From Euryarchaeota archaeon UBA103 (GTDB lineage: Archaea; Thermoplasmatota; Poseidoniia; Poseidoniales; Thalassarchaeaceae), in the NCBI GenBank assembly GCA_002506825.1, contig DAYH01000010.1, positions 46,988 through 110,987 on the forward strand: a stretch of DNA of 64,000 bases, given 5' to 3'. The notes beneath the pieces were generated by a model. The model saw only the letters and a program-made list of their open reading frames with translations, ran no database searches and was not told the DNA's origin. The position numbers were made by a program, and so were the translations under genes. Of the stretch, positions 1 to 9,074 are shown piece after piece. Every line of letters starts with the position of its first letter. Within the stretch, counting starts at the first letter, position 1.

Positions 1-1
1 C

Positions 2-124
2 TGGCCAATCTACACCATCGTTGATGGGACAGTAGTACACATGCGGGAAGCGGGAGGGCCTCTTCGGGGGATGCCCATGGCCCTTCCTGGGTCTACGGGA
101 AAGGCCCTTAGGTTCGGTTACTGA
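2..124 (+). CDS. C-terminal end of an unidentified protein (partial)
   Basis: An open frame enters from the left edge and ends at TGA 122-124, giving 40 residues that end in ALRFGY. The stretch is rich in Gly, Pro and Met. I do not recognise the family from this fragment. It converges on the propeller lipoprotein gene, whose stop lies about 10 bases further on. That compact tail-to-tail spacing resembles other gene pairs in this window and is the main reason to think the frame is real. Confidence 0.5.
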   Translation, partial: WPIYTIVDGTVVHMREAGGPLRGMPMALPGSTGKALRFGY

Positions 125-134
125 GTAAATCGCG

Positions 135-2675
135 CTAATCCTCGCAGTTTTCTGTGTCGGGTTCATTGCAAGGGTGAGTTGTACTATCTTCTGACGAAGA
201 TTCAGGCTCTCCTCCGTCTTCATCTGGATTTACTGAGTCATCTGAGTCGACTTCTCCCTCTACTTGGTAGTAGTAAACATCTGGATATTCATGGCCTGGA
301 ATCTCGAGATCGACCATGGAAGTGAGTTCATCTACACTGTGTACTGATGCTCCCGCTGCGGAGAACGAATAGATGTAGTCGCCCATGAAGATAGACCGGC
401 GGATACTGGTAGAGCTCCCCCACCATCCAGATAGCCCATCCTCATTATAGAAAGAGGAGTGATCGACCATGCCATGGGATGAAAGCGTTCCATTCTCAGC
501 ATCAACATCTACAAGCTCCAAAGTAGATACGAACTCATACCCAGAGTAGACATATGTCTTACCATCGATCTCGACCTCGTCGTATGAATACCTGTATGTG
601 GAGAGAGGTATCGCCAGTAGCTTCTCGGGGGCCCAGAAGGTGAATGCCTTGTGCTCGTATGTAGCCTCTGAGTAAGACCACGACCAACCACAGCCCCAAT
701 CATCACATTCCTCATCCTCATAGCCAGGGGATAACTGCAGTGAGTCGGCTAGCGTTGGATTTGTCGGGTCACTAACATCGAATAGGGAGACTTGGGTTAT
801 CGACCAGTCTAGACCTAGGCCGTCTGGCCCAGGACCGATTCCAATGGTCAGTAAGGTTTCGGAGTCCACTGGATGAATATATGTGGAAACTCCTGGAACC
901 TCCAATTCTCCCAGTATGGTTGGATTGGCAGGGTTTGTCAAGTCTATTACCCACAGGGGATCAATAGTTTCGAAGGTGACAAGGTATGCCCTATCGCCGA
1001 CGAAGCGTGCGCTCCAGATTCGCTCATTGGGAGCTATGTCCCCTATATGTCCTAGCTGAATCAACTCCGACGAGTCGACAATGCATTCACTGGTAGAGCA
1101 CATTGTCTGACCTGCATAGGTAAACTCAGAAGTACAGGTACAGCTCTCCGAGACCTCTAATGTGAACACATTATTTGTTGGCCCGTTCCATTCCTCAGTA
1201 CCTTCTAGCCACCAGCGTCCCCATGCATCTTCTGTAGTGGCTACACGAATCACTCCATTGTACTCAGAGATAGAAAACTGGTCCTGAACTGTCCCATCAA
1301 CTCTTCCCGATGCGAGATAGGTAGTCTCAGAAGGGTCACTAATGTCGAAGACGTGGATATTAGTAGCATCGTCCCAATCGAAGTTTCTCCAGAACCACCA
1401 CCAGTCATTGGCTGGTTCTGCAAGTACCATGAAATCCTGTGAGGCGTACACGTGCGCCCATGATGAAGTGATGTGATCTAGTTGCATCTGTGGTTCCTCT
1501 CCGAGTAGCTCGATGGTCATGATTGTGCTGAATCCACGGCCCGCGCTGTCTGAACTGGCTGAGTACTCACTGCAATCATCGGACGTGGTTGGGTGCTGGG
1601 AAAGACCGTCTTCACCTAGCTCATAGACATGAGGCGCGAAGTCGTCCAGAGTCAGATTGTCGATAATAGCCCGGTTGGAGGCAATGGTATCCTCCATACT
1701 CTGGTTCCAGATATCCATCTTCTCCTCTTCATCATCCATCCCCCAATATGTATCTGGAAGGTATACCCAAGTCCTTAGTCCATCGATATTAGTCCATAGA
1801 TGGGTGACAGAGCGCATTGTTCCATCCACTAGTCTGGCAGTGTGGTAGTTCCCCTCGATGTAGAGTTCGCTCTCAACTTCGGGAGCGTTTCTGTCAGTGA
1901 TGTCAACTACAGTGTACTTTACTAGATTTTGAACGCGTGTGTATGTGTAGGAGTACTCTTCCTCGCCGGGATAGCTTACTGTGACCTCTTCGGACATCAG
2001 CTCCCTAAGTGGATCGTCATTAGGCAGGTTCCAGTGATAGATAGAAGACACAATCACCAGTCTGTCTTCCTCCAGCATCATCTGTATCGGAGAACCCTGG
2101 ATACTGATATTGGACTCTAGTGTGAGTTCGCCAAACTCGGGAACTCCCATGATGACCAGAAGGTTTCCGTTTAGCATGTAGATATGATATCCATCAGTCT
2201 TCAGGAAGTCGGCCTCGTCGACACCATCCTCCTGGTTGTTGGTTCCAGAAAACTGTCCCTCACGTCCCGAATCGCTATCTTTAGAAGCTCCTGAATTAGA
2301 TCCAGAATCGGCTTCTGTGGCCTCGGGAGAACCATCCATCATAGCGACACCATCCTCGGCGAAGGCGACTCCACCACGCCATGCGGGACTTGCCCAGTGC
2401 CAGTATGACTGCTGGTCCAGAGAAACTAGCATCTCGTTGTATATTGATTCCTTCAGATCTGCCAGCAGGGGTTCGCACTGGCCATAGGTCTCAAGCACGG
2501 GAGAAGTCCTCTCACGAGCTGGGAGATCGAGATGGGGGTATTCACTATCGAGCCAGTCTAGGACCGAGTCAATGACATCATCCTCAATTTCAGCTATGTC
2601 CTCGATTGCGGAAAGACAACCTGCGCTGAGCATCATAGTGAGGACGAAAACTGTGGCGTACTTCTTACTGTTCAT
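135..2675 (-). CDS. secreted lipoprotein with C-terminal beta-propeller domain (COG4880 / Beta_propel type)
   Basis: An 846-residue exported protein of the family described as secreted proteins with a beta-propeller distantly related to WD-40 repeats. The N-terminus MNSKKYATVFVLTMMLSAGC is a lipoprotein-like signal with a lipobox-type LSAGC, so it is probably anchored to the outer face of the membrane. The family hallmark GVDEADFLKTDGYHIY, where the propeller begins, follows a Ser/Asp-rich linker near residue 150. Several later blades contain Asp-x-Ser-Asp-Pro turns. The C-terminus is an acidic low-complexity tail. An ATG eight codons upstream (2699) is possible but would put extra residues before the signal, so 2675 is preferred. 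The molecular role of the family is unknown. Extracellular binding or scaffolding is an inference. Confidence 0.85.
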   Translation of the reverse strand: MNSKKYATVFVLTMMLSAGCLSAIEDIAEIEDDVIDSVLDWLDSEYPHLDLPARERTSPVLETYGQCEPLLADLKESIYNEMLVSLDQQSYWHWASPAWRGGVAFAEDGVAMMDGSPEATEADSGSNSGASKDSDSGREGQFSGTNNQEDGVDEADFLKTDGYHIYMLNGNLLVIMGVPEFGELTLESNISIQGSPIQMMLEEDRLVIVSSIYHWNLPNDDPLRELMSEEVTVSYPGEEEYSYTYTRVQNLVKYTVVDITDRNAPEVESELYIEGNYHTARLVDGTMRSVTHLWTNIDGLRTWVYLPDTYWGMDDEEEKMDIWNQSMEDTIASNRAIIDNLTLDDFAPHVYELGEDGLSQHPTTSDDCSEYSASSDSAGRGFSTIMTIELLGEEPQMQLDHITSSWAHVYASQDFMVLAEPANDWWWFWRNFDWDDATNIHVFDISDPSETTYLASGRVDGTVQDQFSISEYNGVIRVATTEDAWGRWWLEGTEEWNGPTNNVFTLEVSESCTCTSEFTYAGQTMCSTSECIVDSSELIQLGHIGDIAPNERIWSARFVGDRAYLVTFETIDPLWVIDLTNPANPTILGELEVPGVSTYIHPVDSETLLTIGIGPGPDGLGLDWSITQVSLFDVSDPTNPTLADSLQLSPGYEDEECDDWGCGWSWSYSEATYEHKAFTFWAPEKLLAIPLSTYRYSYDEVEIDGKTYVYSGYEFVSTLELVDVDAENGTLSSHGMVDHSSFYNEDGLSGWWGSSTSIRRSIFMGDYIYSFSAAGASVHSVDELTSMVDLEIPGHEYPDVYYYQVEGEVDSDDSVNPDEDGGEPESSSEDSTTHPCNEPDTENCED

Positions 2676-2729
2676 GACAGTCGCAACGTGATTCCACATA
2701 TCAAGAGAATGGTAAATTGACTTGACAAA

Positions 2730-2939
2730 TCAATACAGTATTCTGTGTACTGTAGGGAGGATGGTTTCTCTGAGTGGGAAGTCGGTTATGTTCAACCTAG
2801 CTGTATTTCTCGGCTCTGCTTCTACCTCCTCATCGTCACTCATCGTTTCAACGCCTCCATGATCACTACCGGAGACGAGGTTCTGCGTGCCGCCTAGGAA
2901 GATCAGGGCGGCGATCTGTAGATCCAAGTTCTGGTCCAT
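2730..2939 (-). CDS. possible small hypothetical protein
   Basis: A 69-codon ATG frame fills most of the gap between the propeller lipoprotein and the cold-shock gene. The product has a short hydrophobic start (LQIAALIFLGG), then an acidic stretch (SDDEEVEAEP) and a more basic tail. No Shine-Dalgarno or clear TATA box is visible and I do not recognise a family. It could be a chance frame. The rest of the roughly 340-base gap (2676-2729 and 2940-3040) shows nothing I can name. Confidence 0.35.
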   Translation of the reverse strand: MDQNLDLQIAALIFLGGTQNLVSGSDHGGVETMSDDEEVEAEPRNTARLNITDFPLRETILPTVHRILY

Positions 2940-3040
2940 GAAGATTCATCATCAGAATCTATGACTTAAGCGACTTGCCTTCTTGCGTCATCTATGCTTC
3001 AAAGAAAAGGATGCACTGTAGGCATCTAGAGAAAAAGTAT

Positions 3041-3232
3041 CTACTCTACCTTTCTGACGTTGATAGCATTGGGCCCCTTTGGTCCCTCTCCAACTTCGAA
3101 CTCCACAGAGTCCCCCTCTCTTATCTGTCCCTCGACTTGGGACTTGTGTACGAATAGATCGTCACCCTCTTCCTGCTCGATGAATCCATATCCTTTTGTG
3201 AAGTTATACCATTTTACTGTTCCTAGTGCCAT
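3041..3232 (-). CDS. cold-shock domain protein (CspA-like RNA chaperone)
   Basis: A complete 63-residue single cold-shock domain, the normal length for the family. Visible motifs are the RNP1-like KGYGFIEQ and the RNP2-like DLFVHKS, which bind single-stranded RNA or DNA. The domain begins MALGTVKWYN. The longer frame back to 3295 adds 21 residues not found in the family, so the ATG at 3232 is chosen. A TATA-like element, GTTCAAGTA on the coding strand, lies 28 nt before this ATG and supports a leaderless message. The expected role is melting RNA structure during growth or cold adaptation. Confidence 0.93.
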   Translation of the reverse strand: MALGTVKWYNFTKGYGFIEQEEGDDLFVHKSQVEGQIREGDSVEFEVGEGPKGPNAINVRKVE

Positions 3233-3255
3233 TGTGCCTTGGCGATTCGACATAG

Positions 3256-3264
3256 TACTTGAAC
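3256..3264 (-). promoter_or_regulatory. TATA-like promoter element of the cold-shock gene
   Basis: The coding strand reads GTTCAAGTA, centred 28 nt before the ATG at 3232. The identical nonamer lies 27 nt before the guaB start at 31093. The spacing fits archaeal TATA boxes driving leaderless transcripts. Confidence 0.55.
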
Positions 3265-3308
3265 AGGACTGAACAATGACCTCTTTTGACGTCAAATGTG
3301 CACTATTG

Positions 3309-4217
3309 TCAGATAGCCGCCTCGGCTTTTGAGAGCCTTCTTGAACTATCGAGGATCTCCTTCCCCCTAGTTGAAATTCGCCAGTTTGGCCTCTTACTTT
3401 CTGATGAAGGCTCGATGATGTCGGACTTTCTGAGTTCTGACAAGTGATGACTCAGTAGTTGTCTGGAAATCAGTATCCTCTTCCTGATCTCAGTTCCAGA
3501 CAATCCCAATGACCCTGAATCCGATAATACATCGAGGATAGCTAGCCTGGTCCCTACTATTGGGCTCGTGATAAGTCCGATTTCCTCTCTGGATATTGAG
3601 GAAATTGCGTAGCGCCTTAATTTGCCATCTCTCCAAGAGATAACCTGATTCTTCGACTCCAATACCTGAAGGTGATATGCCGTGACTCCGTTTGCTAGTC
3701 CTAGAGCGTCCCTCAATGCTGAGAAATGAATTCCAGCATTAGCCTCCAAGTATCCTAGTATACGGCCTCTTGTCAGTAAATCATCTCTTGTTGAGTTAAA
3801 CTTGGCAAGTAAAGGAGAAAATAATGCCATCAATACAGTGACTCTGACGAATTCAAATAAAATCGACCCCATCATAATGGAACCGAGAGTGCTTGCCCCA
3901 CCTATGATCAGATTACTCGGCAAGTCTGATTCTGTTGAGGTGGTACCTGCTCCTTCTTCTCTTTCTTCATATGCCCCATCTGTGTTTTGTTCCTCTTCGG
4001 GGTTATCGTCTTGCGACTCGAATGAATCCGCCATTATCAGCTGATTGTAATCCTCATCTCCTTCTTCTGTTAAGGCGGATTCATGTATAGAAAGCCAGTA
4101 TCCAGAGATGATTGCAAGGATAGCAATCATACTTAGGAGTCGTACAGTAAGCACTCCGCGCATCGTATATCGCAGGAGATTCCCCTCTTTGACTGGCTTG
4201 GTGAGTTGATTTGACAT
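3309..4217 (-). CDS. membrane-anchored regulator with two winged-helix domains
   Basis: A 302-residue protein with a hydrophobic segment at about residues 24-44, an acidic exposed stretch (about 48-95), and a second hydrophobic segment at about 103-138. Two winged-helix units follow. The first reads RGRILGYLEANAGIHFSALR followed by NGVTAYHLQVLESKNQV. The second starts near AILDVLSDSGSLGLSGTEIR and contains ISRQLLSHHLSELRKSDII. Membrane-bound helix-turn-helix proteins of this kind are common in Poseidoniales and may sense the envelope state while holding DNA at the membrane. It is transcribed divergently from the M29-like gene. Target genes and ligand cannot be inferred. Confidence 0.75.
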   Translation of the reverse strand: MSNQLTKPVKEGNLLRYTMRGVLTVRLLSMIAILAIISGYWLSIHESALTEEGDEDYNQLIMADSFESQDDNPEEEQNTDGAYEEREEGAGTTSTESDLPSNLIIGGASTLGSIMMGSILFEFVRVTVLMALFSPLLAKFNSTRDDLLTRGRILGYLEANAGIHFSALRDALGLANGVTAYHLQVLESKNQVISWRDGKLRRYAISSISREEIGLITSPIVGTRLAILDVLSDSGSLGLSGTEIRKRILISRQLLSHHLSELRKSDIIEPSSESKRPNWRISTRGKEILDSSRRLSKAEAAI

Positions 4218-4261
4218 TCGGAGTGTCCTTGAATGACGACCTTCTCCGAGGGACGAAGCAG

Positions 4262-5293
4262 ATGGCGGAAGAGAGCCTAGATATTACCTCAAATGCGAAT
4301 GAGCTGGCCGAAGCTATGCTAACAGCTTCCAGATCCGTAGTCAGGACTTGTATGCAGATTAGGCCGTCAGAACATGTTTTGATAGTGACGGATCCGGATT
4401 GTTCTGAAGTAGGCCAGTCACTTTATGAGGCCGCCGCAGAAGTGACCGACAGAGTTCTTCTGATGATGATGCCCCCCTCTCACAAGAAGAGGGCTGAGCC
4501 TCCTGATCCTGTGGCTGAGCTGATGAGGCAACAGGATGTGGTGCTGATAGCTACGAAGAGCTCTTTGACTCACACGAGGGCTAGGAGAAACGCTTCTAGG
4601 GAGAATGCAAGGATAGCATCTATGCCTGGAATTACATCTGAAATACTAGCCAAGGGTGGAATGACTGCAGACTATGGTGCCATGAAAAAGGAGATTTCGG
4701 GACTGAATGCATTACTTAGAAAGAGGACGTCGGTCAGAGTGAAGTCTTCTTCTGGTACTGATTTGACATTCAGCACTGGGGCGAGGTGGATATTGGAGGA
4801 TAACGGAATTTGCAACAGACCTGGGCAAATCACCAATCTTCCTACAGGCAAGGTCTTCGTTCTCCCCAAGGAAGGCTCTGCGAATGGAAAGATTGTGATT
4901 GATGGGTCTCTGGATGGAGAGATTGTTGGGGAGCCGGTAGTCTTACTAATTGAGAATGGAAATGTAATCAATATCTCAGGAGGGGAACATGCAGAAAGTA
5001 TGATCTCTAAGATGGACTCAGTCAGAGGAATTGTGAAAACCTCTCAGATTGAGATGGTTGGAACTCTAGCAGAGTTCGGTTTCGGTATGAATGCAAGATC
5101 GCATCTTTCTGGCAGTCAGCTGGAGGATCAGGTAGTTAGAGGGTCATCGTATGTCGCAATTGGCGATAATTCCTCACTTGGGGGGACATCCAGAGTGGGC
5201 TATCAGATCAGAGGAGTTATGCTAAAGCCCACCATTGAGCTAGAAGATGTAGATTTGGTCGTAGAAGGTAAAGTGACCGCTAGAAAGCGGTGA
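4262..5293 (+). CDS. M29-type (AmpS/leucyl aminopeptidase-like) metalloenzyme
   Basis: A 343-residue protein resembling the thermophilic aminopeptidase family M29 (COG2309), which removes N-terminal residues from peptides using metal ions. The C-terminal signature is the clearest evidence: GTLAEFGFGMNARSHLSG, then SSYVAIGDNSSLGGTSRVGY and GVMLKPT, equivalent to the family's metal-binding glycine-rich end. Some members of this fold are ring-cleaving dioxygenases of the NicX type, so the substrate is uncertain. The frame extends upstream to 4211 but would overlap the divergent regulator. The ATG at 4262 (MAEESLDIT) is preferred. The thiN-like gene starts four bases after the stop, so the two are probably co-transcribed. 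Confidence 0.7.
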   Translation: MAEESLDITSNANELAEAMLTASRSVVRTCMQIRPSEHVLIVTDPDCSEVGQSLYEAAAEVTDRVLLMMMPPSHKKRAEPPDPVAELMRQQDVVLIATKSSLTHTRARRNASRENARIASMPGITSEILAKGGMTADYGAMKKEISGLNALLRKRTSVRVKSSSGTDLTFSTGARWILEDNGICNRPGQITNLPTGKVFVLPKEGSANGKIVIDGSLDGEIVGEPVVLLIENGNVINISGGEHAESMISKMDSVRGIVKTSQIEMVGTLAEFGFGMNARSHLSGSQLEDQVVRGSSYVAIGDNSSLGGTSRVGYQIRGVMLKPTIELEDVDLVVEGKVTARKR

Positions 5294-5297
5294 TGTA

Positions 5298-5912
5298 ATG
5301 AAGGTCGTTCTTTGGTGTAATGGCGTCCTTCCCAATGCCTCTGCTGTTGATAGGGCTCTTTCAGGAGAGGTTCTAATCTACGGAGTAGATGGCGGGGCCG
5401 ATAAGGCCAAATCAATGGGGTTTGAGGTTTCAGAAGCCCTAGGAGATATGGATTCCATAGATATCTCTTCTTGGAGTGGCAAGATGAAGGTCTTGCCGGA
5501 TCAGGATAGGAGTGACCTTTCTAAAGCTCTGGAGTACGTCAATTCGATTGGAGTTACAGAGGTGGATATTGTTGGAGTGGAGGGGGGCGATTATGGACAC
5601 GTTTTCGGAACCATGGCCTCTCTTACAGAGGCCCCGGAACGGATGAAGATCAGGATTCACTTTGAATCTGGAGTCCTCTATTTTTCCAGTCCTTCCAACG
5701 GAGGTTTCGAAATGCATATTTTAGTGGGACAGAAATTCTCGGTCTTCGCTCTGGCCCCTAGCAAGAGTACTTCGGTAATAGGAGGAAAATGGATATTAGA
5801 AAATGAGGCTCTTTCATTCTCAACTAGGGGACTTAGTAATGAGGGGATGGGTAGTTTGGTAACGGTGAGCTCCGACGCCCCTATGGCCATTTTTGTCAAT
5901 GACTCAATTTGA
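5298..5912 (+). CDS. thiamine pyrophosphokinase-like protein
   Basis: A 204-residue protein with thiamine pyrophosphokinase motifs: GVDGGADKAKSMGFEVSEAL leading into GDMDSID (the nucleotide- and metal-binding acidic loop), then DQDRSDLSKALEYV. Next comes an imperfect equivalent of the GxxGxRxDH motif (VEGGDYGHVFGTMAS), followed by a beta-rich C-terminal half matching the thiamine-binding lobe. The expected reaction is thiamine plus ATP giving thiamine diphosphate. The third motif lacks the usual Arg-x-Asp-His, so activity could differ from the classical enzyme. It follows the M29-like gene by four bases. Its 3' end overlaps the convergent permease gene by nine bases. Confidence 0.75.
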   Translation: MKVVLWCNGVLPNASAVDRALSGEVLIYGVDGGADKAKSMGFEVSEALGDMDSIDISSWSGKMKVLPDQDRSDLSKALEYVNSIGVTEVDIVGVEGGDYGHVFGTMASLTEAPERMKIRIHFESGVLYFSSPSNGGFEMHILVGQKFSVFALAPSKSTSVIGGKWILENEALSFSTRGLSNEGMGSLVTVSSDAPMAIFVNDSI

Positions 5913-6989
5913 TTTAGTATCTGGATTTCTGGACAGCATTATTGCAATAGGTCGTGTTCTTGGGTCGCTTTCTAATCCTATCTTCATGATTACCGCCAGG
6001 GGGACTCCGAGAACCATTCCCATTATTCCCCACGCCCATCCCCAAAAGGCCACTAGTAGAAGGAGTACTATTGGGGACATATCCAGCCGCTGACCTGCTA
6101 ACTGTGGCTCGACTATACCTCCCCAAATCTGTTGATTGGCAACTAAGAGTGCGATTAGCAATAGTGCTGTAGTTTGTGGGAGAACGATCAGTCCAAGGAG
6201 AATTGGTGGAATTATTGATAACAGGGCTCCGACGTACGGGATGAAGTCCATCAGAAATGTAATTGATGCCCACAAGAATACGAATGGGATATCCATGTAG
6301 GAGAGGACTATAGCTGCCACGACAGCTTGACCGAACGCTACGGAGGCTCTAGTGACCACATATGTGTTGATTCCCTCGCCTGACCCGGCGGCTACTGACA
6401 TAACTCTCTCCACATCTTCTGGATAAGCTGCTTTGATTCTCTTCGGGAGCGTCTCAGCCTCCAGAATTATGAATAGCAGGAAAATTAGTACTGTGACCAA
6501 GCCAGTGGTGAATCCAGCTATCGTACCGACAAAACCCGCGGCATAGGAATTAACTGTCTCGATAGTGACTAGGTCAGTAAGTGCGGCAGTGTTGGGTTGG
6601 TATCCAAATATCGATAGATCCTCGAGCCACGCAACCTTGGCTTCTAGAGATTTTTGCAGTTCGGGAGCTTCATTGGAGAAGTTCTGCATGTTAGCATACA
6701 TCGAGTTTGATGCGAAAAACAGGAATCCCATCACTGTCGAAACTAGTACTCCATACGCCACCAGAGGATGCCCTCCGAGCCTCTCCTCTAACCACTGTGC
6801 CGGTGGCCTGATAAGGAAGAATATCAGAGTTGCAACGACAAGCGGTTGGATTACTGCTTTGAGGTGCACAATTGCAAGAACCCCGACGAACAAGACTATC
6901 GAAATATTAGCCAGAGTCCCTGAGTCGACCTTTGCTAGACTGGTGGTTTTCGCCATATATATCGGTGTTGCGAACTGGTCATGGCGCAT
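5904..6989 (-). CDS. AI-2E family transporter (PerM-like permease)
   Basis: A 361-residue polytopic protein of the AI-2E/PerM family (PF01594). Two hydrophobic segments near the N-terminus precede RPPAQWLEERLGGHP. A hydrophilic amphipathic region (about 125-160) follows, and the second half carries the family signatures PFVFLWASITFLMDFIPYVG and PQLAGQRLDMSPIVLL with about five more membrane segments. Members export small molecules or act as sodium/proton antiporters. The substrate here is unknown and AI-2 itself should not be assumed. It starts about 12 bases after the glycosyltransferase stop, suggesting one transcript. Alternative starts are TTG 6992 and ATG 6956. Confidence 0.88.
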   Translation of the reverse strand: MRHDQFATPIYMAKTTSLAKVDSGTLANISIVLFVGVLAIVHLKAVIQPLVVATLIFFLIRPPAQWLEERLGGHPLVAYGVLVSTVMGFLFFASNSMYANMQNFSNEAPELQKSLEAKVAWLEDLSIFGYQPNTAALTDLVTIETVNSYAAGFVGTIAGFTTGLVTVLIFLLFIILEAETLPKRIKAAYPEDVERVMSVAAGSGEGINTYVVTRASVAFGQAVVAAIVLSYMDIPFVFLWASITFLMDFIPYVGALLSIIPPILLGLIVLPQTTALLLIALLVANQQIWGGIVEPQLAGQRLDMSPIVLLLLVAFWGWAWGIMGMVLGVPLAVIMKIGLESDPRTRPIAIMLSRNPDTKSN

Positions 6990-7000
6990 CAATGGTTCGC

Positions 7001-8239
7001 CTAATCTTGTGTTTGTATGGCCTCAAGATAGATTTTCTCAAAGGCGGCGGCGTTCCCATCGAAGTTGAACTTCTCAACCACTCTCTCACGTCCTTTGATT
7101 CCCCTCTGTGAATCTTCTTGGTTCAATATCTTCCCCAAAGCCATCAACATTGAATCCATATCTCCCATTGTGAAAAGGGCGCCGACGGTTTCGTCAACCA
7201 TTTCTGGCAACGGCCCGTGATCGACGGTAACTATGGGGACTCCTGATGACATCGCTTCTAGTGGGATTAGTCCCTGGCCCTCGTAGAATGACGGGTAGGC
7301 GACTACATCCACGGATCTGTAAAGCTGGCCTAGCTCGGAGAATGACATCCCGGATTCAATATGGACAAAGTCCCCTACTCCAAGTCTGTTCGCCTGCTTC
7401 AGTAGTCTTGACTTCAAGTGCCCCCTCCCCACTATGACGAGTCTTGAGTTGGGAATTTTCCTCTGGAGCTTCGAAAACCCCCTGATGAGTGTGCCATATC
7501 CCTTCCTGGCGGCTAGTCTTCCTACTGCGAGCACAATCTTGCATTCCTGATCCCCTCCATCGAACCTAGCCCTCATTTCTGAACGCTTGGAGATGTCCTC
7601 CGGGGAGTTGGGATCGGTTGGCCTGAACATCTGGGTATCTACTCCCCAGTGTACTACTCTGCAATTCCAAGAGGGAGGCGCGTCATATCTCAATTCGAAG
7701 TCCTCTTTAGTGGCGTTTGAATTTGCTACGCATATTCTAGACTCATTTATCGCAAAGTTCTCGAATTTGGAATACCGACCAGCTAGGAATCTTATTGCTA
7801 CATCATTTATGTTGGCCCATACTGCGGACTCTCGAGCTTTACTAGCTTCCAGTAGGCCATCTCGCTCACCAAGCCAAGATCCATGTAAGGAAGAGACGAT
7901 GGGGGCAACTTTCTCTGAGCAACGCCTAAATTGAGATTTTGACAATGATATCATTGGGCAATGGAGATGGACGATATCCACTGGATATCGTTCATTTAGC
8001 CTCTCTAGCTCTGAAATCGCCCTTCTGCCATAAGAACGTGTGAACTCCATTGGTATCTTTGCCCATCCCACTTCCAGTACTTCCACGCCCTCCTGCGAGG
8101 GGGGCTTTCCAGCACCTGATCTGGTGATTACTGTTACCTTATGTCCCCTCTTAACTAGGGATGCCGATAGATGGAAAACTGTCGACCCCATGCCCCCCCA
8201 TCTCGGTGGAAACTCAGCGGAAAGCATTGCAATGTGCAT
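7001..8239 (-). CDS. GT4-family glycosyltransferase
   Basis: A 412-residue GT-B fold enzyme. The N-terminal lobe begins MHIAMLSAEFPPRWGGMGST, with the glycine-rich acceptor loop. The C-terminal donor lobe has VGRLAARKGYGTLIRGF and SFYEGQGLIPLEAMSSGVPI, the E-x7-E element of GT4 enzymes that contacts the nucleotide sugar. It should transfer a sugar from a nucleotide donor to a surface glycan, lipid or protein glycan at the cytoplasmic face. Length and both lobes are complete. It is divergent from the GT2 gene at 8337 and upstream of the AI-2E permease. Sugar and acceptor cannot be told from sequence. Confidence 0.9.
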   Translation of the reverse strand: MHIAMLSAEFPPRWGGMGSTVFHLSASLVKRGHKVTVITRSGAGKPPSQEGVEVLEVGWAKIPMEFTRSYGRRAISELERLNERYPVDIVHLHCPMISLSKSQFRRCSEKVAPIVSSLHGSWLGERDGLLEASKARESAVWANINDVAIRFLAGRYSKFENFAINESRICVANSNATKEDFELRYDAPPSWNCRVVHWGVDTQMFRPTDPNSPEDISKRSEMRARFDGGDQECKIVLAVGRLAARKGYGTLIRGFSKLQRKIPNSRLVIVGRGHLKSRLLKQANRLGVGDFVHIESGMSFSELGQLYRSVDVVAYPSFYEGQGLIPLEAMSSGVPIVTVDHGPLPEMVDETVGALFTMGDMDSMLMALGKILNQEDSQRGIKGRERVVEKFNFDGNAAAFEKIYLEAIQTQD

Positions 8240-8305
8240 CGTAGCTCAAATCTCCGATTCGGTATGAGCATTTCAAGAGAACTACCAGAAGTCAGTCTTT
8301 CGCAT

Positions 8306-8315
8306 TATTCAAAAC
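8306..8315 (+). promoter_or_regulatory. TATA-like promoter element of the GT2 gene
   Basis: TATTCAAAAC is centred about 26 nt before the ATG at 8337, the spacing expected for a leaderless archaeal message. No Shine-Dalgarno is seen before that ATG. Confidence 0.5.
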
Positions 8316-8336
8316 GGAGAGTCCTGTGGCCAAATC

Positions 8337-9071
8337 ATGTCAGCCCCCCTGCCAGTGCATGTGACTGTAGTCATACCGACGAGGAATGAGGAGGAGGCGA
8401 TAGTTGACACGATTAGATCAGTACCGAATGACGGATGGTGCCAAAAGCTTGACTTCTTGATTGTGGATGGAAATTCGACCGATCGAACCAGAGAGCTTGC
8501 AGAAGGAGAAGGGGCTTCAGTCTACATAGAACCTCGCAAGGGGTACGGTAGAGCTTACAAGACTGGTTTCTCGATGGCCCCGGGAGAAGTGATTGTTACT
8601 ATGGATGCTGACTGCACATATCCCGGGGAGGAGGTCCCCGACCTAGTCAGGAAGCTGATTGATGAAGACCTGCAATGGATAACATGTGATAGGCTCAAGA
8701 GAGCGGAGGAAGGATCTATGCCTGGACTCCATGGATTTGGGAACTGGGTCCTCTCCACTACTGCTTCAATCCTCTATTGGTATGGTATCCATGATTCACA
8801 GAGTGGAATGTGGGTTTTCCGCAAATCTATATTTGAGGATGAGCGTATCAGGCCTAAGCACGATGGGATGCCCTTATCGCAGGAGTTCAAGATCAGAGCG
8901 CGCAGATACTTGGGGAGGAAGAATACTGCTGAGGTCAGCGTCCCATACCGTCCGAGGGTCGGAGAAGCCGAAATCAACACATGGGGAGACGGTTTACTCA
9001 ACCTCAGATTCTTGTTCACTCATAGACTCGGTATGACTAGGCAAGTCACCCAATGGGGACCGGAGAAGTAG
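8337..9071 (+). CDS. GT2-family glycosyltransferase (dolichol-phosphate sugar synthase-like)
   Basis: A 244-residue GT-A enzyme. It begins with the GT2 motif VTVVIPTRNEEEAIVDTI, then FLIVDGNSTDRT and the metal-binding VIVTMDADCTYPGEE. The short length and lack of C-terminal membrane helices resemble DPM1/AglJ-like enzymes that charge polyprenyl (dolichol) phosphate with a sugar from a nucleotide donor. Such enzymes often start N-glycan assembly or glycolipid synthesis in archaea. It is divergent from the GT4 gene at 8239, and the pair plausibly serves one glycan pathway. Its stop lies four bases from the convergent surface-protein gene. The exact donor is unknown. Confidence 0.85.
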   Translation: MSAPLPVHVTVVIPTRNEEEAIVDTIRSVPNDGWCQKLDFLIVDGNSTDRTRELAEGEGASVYIEPRKGYGRAYKTGFSMAPGEVIVTMDADCTYPGEEVPDLVRKLIDEDLQWITCDRLKRAEEGSMPGLHGFGNWVLSTTASILYWYGIHDSQSGMWVFRKSIFEDERIRPKHDGMPLSQEFKIRARRYLGRKNTAEVSVPYRPRVGEAEINTWGDGLLNLRFLFTHRLGMTRQVTQWGPEK

Positions 9072-9074
9072 TGA

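Noticed and set aside
6565..7068. 167-codon plus-strand frame across the AI-2E permease gene
   Set aside because: It is antisense to a clear membrane-permease gene and shows no family features.
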